This document shows positions 58,534 to 64,000 of a stretch of 64,000 nt of DNA, in pieces. Location of the stretch: positions 88,390,025 to 88,454,024 of the forward strand of contig CM043958.1 in assembly GCA_014529385.2 (NCBI GenBank). The letters run 5' to 3'. This DNA comes from Adiantum capillus-veneris (lineage: Eukaryota > Streptophyta > Polypodiopsida > Polypodiales > Pteridaceae). Numbering within the stretch: position 1 is the stretch's first letter; every line of letters begins with the position of its first letter. The position numbers and the translations under genes are program-made. A model generated the notes under the pieces. It was not told the origin of the DNA and ran no database searches. It saw only the letters and a program-made list of their open reading frames with translations.

Positions 58534-59005
58534 GGGCTGACATTATGTCTCTAAAGTCAGGGTCAGTAGCATACTCATCTATCATAGAGGATAGATCATT
58601 GTGAGTAGCTATAGACACCGCATTAACTTTTGGTCGTCGTGAAAGTGCATCGGAAACTTGATTGTGCTTACCAGCTATGTGAGCAATATGGAAATTAAAT
58701 TGCGAAAGAAAATTTGCCCACCTCATTTGTTTGTCGGAAAGCTTGGTTTGGGTCATGAAATACTTGAGAATTTGGTAGTCGGTTCGTAGGATAAATGGAG
58801 TCCCCAATAGGTAGTGCTTCCATGTGTCTAGGGCATGTAGAACAGCTAAAAGCTCTTTCTCATAAATGCCCAAGACTCGTTCATCACTATTGAGCCTTCG
58901 GCTCTCATATGCTATGGCATGCCCTTCTTGAAGCAAAACCGCTCCAAGGCAATCACCACAAGCATCACATTGGACCTCAAATGGCTTTGAGAGATCCGGA
59001 AGCAC
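58469..59005 (-). pseudogene. RNase H domain of gypsy-II
   Basis: The catalytic acidic positions are visible: CDACGDCLGAVL, YEKELLAVLHAL, LRTDYQIL and NQVSDALSRR. It removes the RNA template strand. A frameshift separates it from RT upstream (about 58990) and another from integrase downstream (about 58530). Confidence 0.9.
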
Positions 59006-59784
59006 GAGGACTCGTTGGGATTTTGCTCCTTAGCAGTCCATACAAACTTAACGTTCTTCTTTGTTAAGTCGTGTAGTGGTCCTGCTACTTGAGAGAATTT
59101 TGCTATGAAGCGTCTATAGTATGCACACATACCAATAAAGCTTCTTAGCTCATGTAGATTCCTTGGGTTAGGCCATGATTTTATTACCTCTAACTTTGAT
59201 GGATCCATACGAATACCATCGTGAGAGATAATATGACCTAGATATTGAATCTCTTGAAGGAAGAATTCACTTTTCTTTTGGTTGAGAAAAAGTTTGTTCT
59301 CCCTCAAGGCTTGAAAAATCACTTGAAGATGTTGCTTATGTTCCTCCAAAGACTTGGAGTAGATGATGATATCATCAAAGAACACCCCAGTGAATTTACG
59401 ATATGGTCTAAAAATTTTCTCCATGAGACGATTGAAAGTAGCTGGTGCATTAGTCAAGCCAAAAGGCATGACTAGATATTCATAAAGACCAAATGTTGTG
59501 CGAAACGCGGTCTCTAGGATATCTTCATCCACTATCCTTATTTGATGATAGCCACTCTTAAGGTCAATCCTACTGAAGTAAGTAGAGCCTTGTAGCTTAT
59601 CAAACAGATCTTCTACCCGAGGCATGGGAAATCTGTTTTTGATAGTGATATGGTTTAGTGCTCGATAGTCCACACACATACGGTATGTACCATCTTTCTT
59701 TTGCACTAAAAGGACTGGAGAACAAAAGGGAGAGGAACTAGGCCTCACCATCCCTTTGTCTACCAATTCCTGTACTTGACTCAT
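58912..59784 (-). pseudogene. Reverse transcriptase of gypsy-II
   Basis: Contains [62 protein letters not shown] (catalytic pair) and YLGHIIS, all RT blocks in order. The domain itself is intact; the lesions lie before it (TAA at 59794-59796) and after it. It is a useful intact RT for family placement. Confidence 0.93.
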
Positions 59785-59793
59785 AATCTCCTC

Positions 59794-60423
59794 TTATTGA
59801 GCTTGTGAGACTCGATAAGGAGGTTTGTTAGGCGGTGAGCTTCCTGGAAGGAGCTCAATACGATGGTCATCATCCCCTCGTTTTGGAGGTAGGTCCATAG
59901 GGATATCATCGATGAACACATCTTGGAATCCTTTTAGAAAAGTAGACACGTCTAACTCTTCTTGATTCGTATCATTTTCATTTGATGAAACATTATTAGC
60001 TTTTAGAGACTCTTTGACATAAATCATGTACGCAGAAATTGAGCTCTTCATTGATTTATCAAAAGAAAGAGGATTTACAAGTGGAATAGTGCGACCACGC
60101 TCACTAGCATCTATATACATGTTCTTTCCCCTGTAGGTGAAGTAAATTCTCCTTTCACGGAACTTCATGTTGGCAGCCATGCGATCAAACCATGGTGCCC
60201 CTAGGATAACATCCTGATGTTGGAGAGGAGAGATGAAGAAGTATTATTTGTCGACATAGCTTTGGACATGAGACCTCAACTTCCCAATCAAGGGAGTAAC
60301 GGAGGCTTGTTGTCCCTTGAAAGCTGCATCAGCTGTTACTATATCTCCCATCTCAAAAGCTTGAATGCCCAACTTGGTGGCCAACTCTATTGATATGAAG
60401 TTGAGAGTAGAGTCTGGGTCAAA
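59794..60423 (-). pseudogene. Aspartic protease and linker of gypsy-II
   Basis: Active site FDPDSTLNFIS where gypsy-I has FDPGSTHNFLS, so the conserved Gly is Asp here and the enzyme is probably dead. A TAA at 60244-60246 replaces the Glu codon found in gypsy-I (DKEEFF). The VILGAPWFDRMAAN strand follows. In-frame with gag. Confidence 0.85.
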
Positions 60424-61893
60424 CAAGATGAAGGCATCATGCTCTCTTACTTTTCCCCACGCATAGGAAAGTGATGATCCTTTGCAATGAGCATCCTCTT
60501 TTGGAGCTTCAATGGTGGAAGCCCTAGGAGTCTCATTGCGAGTATTCTTCTTGGGGCAAGAACGATAGCCATGTCCTTGCTCCCCACACTTGAAACACTT
60601 ATGGTCCTTGCGAAAAGCTTCAAGCTCTTCAGGAGAGAGTTTGTTTTTACCTTTGTAAACTCCCTTCTCCTTGGACCGATTGTTGTTGTTGTTATTGTTG
60701 TTGTTGGAAGTGCCTTGGGAATTATTTTGAGCATTGGATTTCCCCTTTGCATCATTTTTATCTTTGTTTTCCATGGGCTTGACATTACGTCTAGCCCCTT
60801 GATGGAAATTGATGCGTGAAGCAACCATGGTGTGGTGGATTACTTCGGTAATAGTACCGGGCCGTTGAGAGTTGATGTATTCGGCCATCTCTTCAGGTAA
60901 TCCCGCACAAAATTGCTGTCTTTGCTCGGCAAAGCCTATCTTTTGAAAGACGGTAGCTTTGAGATGTAAATCCCAAAACTTGTCTACATACTTGCTGATA
61001 GACTCATGAGAGAGGAGCTTCAAGCCGCGCCATTCGGTAAGAACTTTATCTTTAGTATCACTTGGAAGAAATTGCTTCATGATGGAAACTCGTAGAGTTT
61101 TCCATGTCTTTGGGGCTTCTCCATTGCCACGAAGGCTAGCCCACCATTGACGAGCTGATTTTTGGAAGTGCATAGCTACATGGCGTAGCTTGGAGGACTC
61201 TGTGAAGCCCTCGTCCCCAAAGGCCGCATCAAATTGCTGGATGAAGGCAACCACTTTGTCGGTAGCACCAAAGGTCCCATCATAGGTGAGAAAAGAGATA
61301 CTCTTTCCTCCCTCCTTGAACTTCTTTAGCTTTTGTGACCTTCGCCATGCAGGAAATGATTTGCGATGTCCTCCCCTCTTGTATTCTCTAGGAGAATAGC
61401 CATAACTTTCATTGGAAGAGGAGGAAGGTGAAGAAGAAGGAGAAGAGGGTGACCTCTTCCTAGCCCTTTTCTTCCTTTGTTTCCTCTCTTGCCTTTCAGA
61501 GTGATGAGGAGAAGGACTATGGGTTGCTCTTTTCCTCTTAGGAGGAGTAGGCGATCGTCTAGACCGCCATCTTCGTGGAGCCACATCTTCAGAAGAACTT
61601 AGACTGTCATTGCTTTCTTTCTCTTTGGATTCCTCCTCTCGAATGGGGGAGTGTCTTCTTTTGGGGGTCTCTTCAAGAGGCCTCCTAAGCTCTCTCTCCT
61701 CTGGGAGAGGAAGGGAAATTCCATAAGCACGAAGTTGTTGAGTAACTTCGGCTTGCAAAGCAGGGTTGCCCATAGCTTGTTGCAACCTAGTGACGAGATA
61801 ATTCACAAACATGGGAGCATCATCATTAGCACCTTCATGTGCAAAATCAAAGCTATCAATGTTCATTCTACTCTCTTGATTATTGTCAGCCAT
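60424..61893 (-). CDS. gag of gypsy-II with an RS-rich N-terminal region
   Basis: I chose ATG 61893 (MADNNQESRMNID); an upstream TTG-led extension is unlikely. Residues about 85-185 are strongly Arg/Ser-rich (RRWRSRRSPTPPKRKR; RSPSSPSSSPSSSSN). The Retrotrans_gag core follows (VVAFIQQFDAAFGDEGFTES; RQWWASLRGNGEAPKTWK). An Asn repeat and a CX2CX4HX4C zinc knuckle (CFKCGEQGHGYRSC) come next. The frame is open through gag. Gag builds the capsid and binds element RNA. Confidence 0.88.
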
Positions 61894-62296
61894 GTTAACA
61901 AAATTTATGTTTATACTTAGTGTATGCTTTGGCAATACAAAACCTTAGTTGCCACTCCTCTTAGCCTTTGAAAATCGGCTCTTAAGTATCTACACCCACG
62001 GTTCAAAGTGGTTAATTATAGAGAGTAGAGGAGTAGGTCTAACATAGCAGAGTTGCCAAGGGCTAGCTCCTTTCGGACTTCTTATGACTCAATAATGGTA
62101 AAGCCGTAGGCAAGTCTAAAAAGACTCCATTATTATGTCCAAAGCTCCCGATGTGTGCACCATCCCCCACATAGTGGGCTTAACAAAACCGATATTAGAT
62201 CCCAGTTCCACTTACTCTATTATAATTAACAAACATCAACCATTTATAGGCTACTTAAGGACCTCTCTTCTTAAGCAAGAAAAGAGAAACCAAATG
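61894..62296 (-). other. Gypsy-II leader
   Basis: Untranslated region between the primer-binding site and gag. No special structure seen. Confidence 0.7.
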
Positions 62297-62308
62297 CTCT
62301 GATACCAA
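62297..62308 (-). other. Primer-binding site, initiator tRNA-Met
   Basis: TGGTATCAGAGC on the minus strand is a perfect 12-base match to the complement of the initiator tRNA-Met 3' end, two bases after the LTR. Confidence 0.97.
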
Positions 62309-62309
62309 T

Positions 62310-63907
62310 GTAATGGAATTTGCCTATTCAATTTGAGAGTAGCGGAATTTAATGAGAGTACTTTCAAGAAATGATTTTGTGAGCATAGCGGGTAGACATT
62401 ATTGAAGATAGCAACATAATCATAGCAATTAGCTAACTTGGCATAGACAATACTTTTGCAAGAGAGAGAATTTAGAGAACATGACAACAGTTGAGGACCG
62501 GATTTATGTGGAGCCGGTCCCCCCTCCAATAGGAATTTGTATTATGATTTCTCCCATAAAGAGAGACTTGTTACAATACATTCTTTGTGTTCCTTGTGAC
62601 CTAGGTGAAGCAATGAAGATGGAAAGCTTCATGCATCACCATCATAGCATAACCTAAACTTGAAGAAATCTTTAACTATACCAAGACTCAGTCCCAAGAC
62701 CTCAAACACCTTCGAAGGTGGAGAGAGCTAGCAGGGAATGAGGGTAGGGAAGAGGAAGAAGAAACATTTCATACGAGAAAGAGCTAGTTCCTCACTTATC
62801 ATAACTCTTGTGCTAGCATACATAATAGCATAGTAATGAAGAAGAAATAGATGGCAAGCTCAAGCATTGAAGCATGGCTCTTGGATGGATTTGCACTCCA
62901 TAGCCAAGAGTGTTGGTGTAGGCTCTCAACCTCTACTTGCTTGGAGAAAGAGAGGGAGCTCTTGCACTTTGCATAATACACAATGAGAGTGTTTGTGAGT
63001 GTGTGTGGGTGAGTATACCCCCTAAGCACCCCCCTAGCTTGCTTGGGTCGACCCCCCCTTGTAGTTCATGCTTGAAGCTCATTGGACCCCTCCAGGCCTA
63101 GCCAATCACAAGCAGGAGCCATTACAAGCAACAGGGATAGCCTTGGGATAAGTGTCCCCCTTTCCCCTTTGAGAGAGAGGACTTGATAAATGAAAAATCA
63201 ATTAATTAAATATCCTTTATTATCATTGGACCCCTTGGGTGGCCAACCAATAGGTTTCAGGCACACCATGAGAGCAACATGAGGAGGAACTTGACAAGTG
63301 TCCTTGCTGCCTCTTCAAGCTGAGGCTTCCCTTGTATGTGTGTGAGTGTGTTCTCTCTCATTCCCCCCCCCTTGTAGGCTCGCCCCCCTCCTTGTAGGGA
63401 TCTTTTTGACTTTGGATGAGCAAGCCCCTTAGTCATCAAGCATGACTAAGCACTTGAAGTAGGGGGTGTTCCCACAAGCATCTCAGGCAAGCGTCTCAAG
63501 GCACCTCAAGCACCTTAATCATGCACCAAGTCAAGCACCTCAAGCATGGAGCCAGTCAAGCACCTCAAGCATCTTAATCAAGCAGCTCAAGCAGGACAAG
63601 CACCTCGATTTTGGGCCAGGTTCCCACCTCAAGCTCAGCCCTAGCTTACCTAAGGTCAAAGGACTTTTACACACATTATTGGAGGTCTTCAATGAAGCTA
63701 ACCCTAAGGTCTTATGCTCCATTGGTTAGCCTTGCTCTTGATAGACCATCTCCCATTTGGGCCCCTTTACTATTGGCCCTGTGTTGAGATAGATCTATAA
63801 GCACATATCTATATCTTAACACTTGTTCCCGTTTATTCTCCCACATTAAGTGATCAATTTAATATGAGAAAATCATTTGGGTTGGTTAGATATTAGATTT
63901 TATGACA
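62310..63907 (-). mobile_element. Gypsy-II 5' LTR
   Basis: Begins TGTCATAAAATC (minus strand) and ends CCATTACA. It is about 99 percent identical to the 3' LTR outside the minisatellite. Confidence 0.94.
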
Positions 63908-63908
63908 C

Positions 63909-64000
63909 CATCACTTTGGTTGCTTGCAATACCCTTGTGGCTTCCAGCTCATCTTGTGCATTTTTGAGATCATTTTTAGCATCTTGCAATTGTGTTCTCA
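63909..64000 (-). CDS. Coiled-coil / RING-like gene, upstream exon (partial)
   Basis: The visible 30 codons (LQDAKNDLKNAQDELEATRV, then LQATKVM) form a coiled-coil heptad pattern and join in phase to the exon at 55019. Removing gypsy-II leaves ATG|GTCAGT...TTTACAG|AGATG, a normal 75-base intron. The gene continues beyond the window. Confidence 0.55.

Larger units (their letters stand above)
55097..63907 (-). mobile_element. Gypsy-II: full-length chromovirus, 8.8 kb
   Basis: LTRs of 1598 (5', 62310-63907) and 1676 bases (3', 55097-56772) flank a primer-binding site, gag, protease, RT, RNase H, integrase and chromodomain in Ty3/gypsy order. The LTRs are about 99 percent identical outside a minisatellite, so insertion is recent. 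Flanking bases are ATGG and TTGG, an imperfect duplication. Several stops and two frameshifts disable the coding region. Confidence 0.95.

Overview
This is a land-plant nuclear window made almost entirely of mobile DNA, much of it nested. The evidence is GT-AG introns, CACTA and hAT transposons, Ty3/gypsy chromovirus-type retrotransposons primed by initiator tRNA-Met, one LTR element primed by tRNA-Asp, and long CA, GA and CT microsatellites. There are no bacterial-style operons, ribosome-binding sites or CRISPR arrays. I cannot name the species. The repeat load suggests a large-genome plant, and a fern or other non-flowering plant is only a guess.

Layout. Positions 1-2391 and 11334-13695 are a nearly identical direct repeat, each copy holding a gypsy LTR plus the same flank. 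Between them lie an inverted LTR fragment (2405-2876), a right-truncated CACTA element (CACTA-I, 2877 to about 7687) carrying TNP2 remnants and a captured heavy-metal-associated domain, and a decayed gypsy internal region (gypsy-I, 8361-11334). Positions 16623-18815 hold a decayed hAT transposase. A small secreted or membrane-protein gene lies on the minus strand at 21848-22833. A local tandem duplication (23438-24711) carries a 217-bp hAT-type MITE (24344-24560) and a complete 3.9-kb deletion-derivative CACTA (CACTA-II, 24712-28581, TSD GGA). A third CACTA with different ends lies on the minus strand (CACTA-III, 29922 to about 32660). An unrecognised exon follows at 33513-34126.

The most unusual object is a complete 11.07-kb LTR element on the minus strand (36709-47780) with 938-bp LTRs. 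It encodes gag, an aspartic protease and a basic protein with repeated W-x-P-K motifs, but no reverse transcriptase, RNase H or integrase. Its 2.5-kb leader carries six copies, mostly about 270 bp apart, of a motif centred on a GATCGCGATC-type palindrome, and the motif recurs in both LTRs. Two different arrays with a period near 150 bp follow (48400-49230 and 53090-54330).

The right end holds a minus-strand multi-exon host-type gene (52054 to beyond 64000; coiled coils and a RING-like Cys/His cluster). It is split by a young 8.8-kb gypsy element (gypsy-II, 55097-63907) inserted exactly at an exon/intron border. The second array lies in another of this gene's introns.

The elements depend on one another functionally. 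CACTA-II and the gag-protease element lack catalytic genes and would need enzymes supplied in trans. Gypsy-II has nearly identical LTRs but broken reading frames, so it may also have moved with help.
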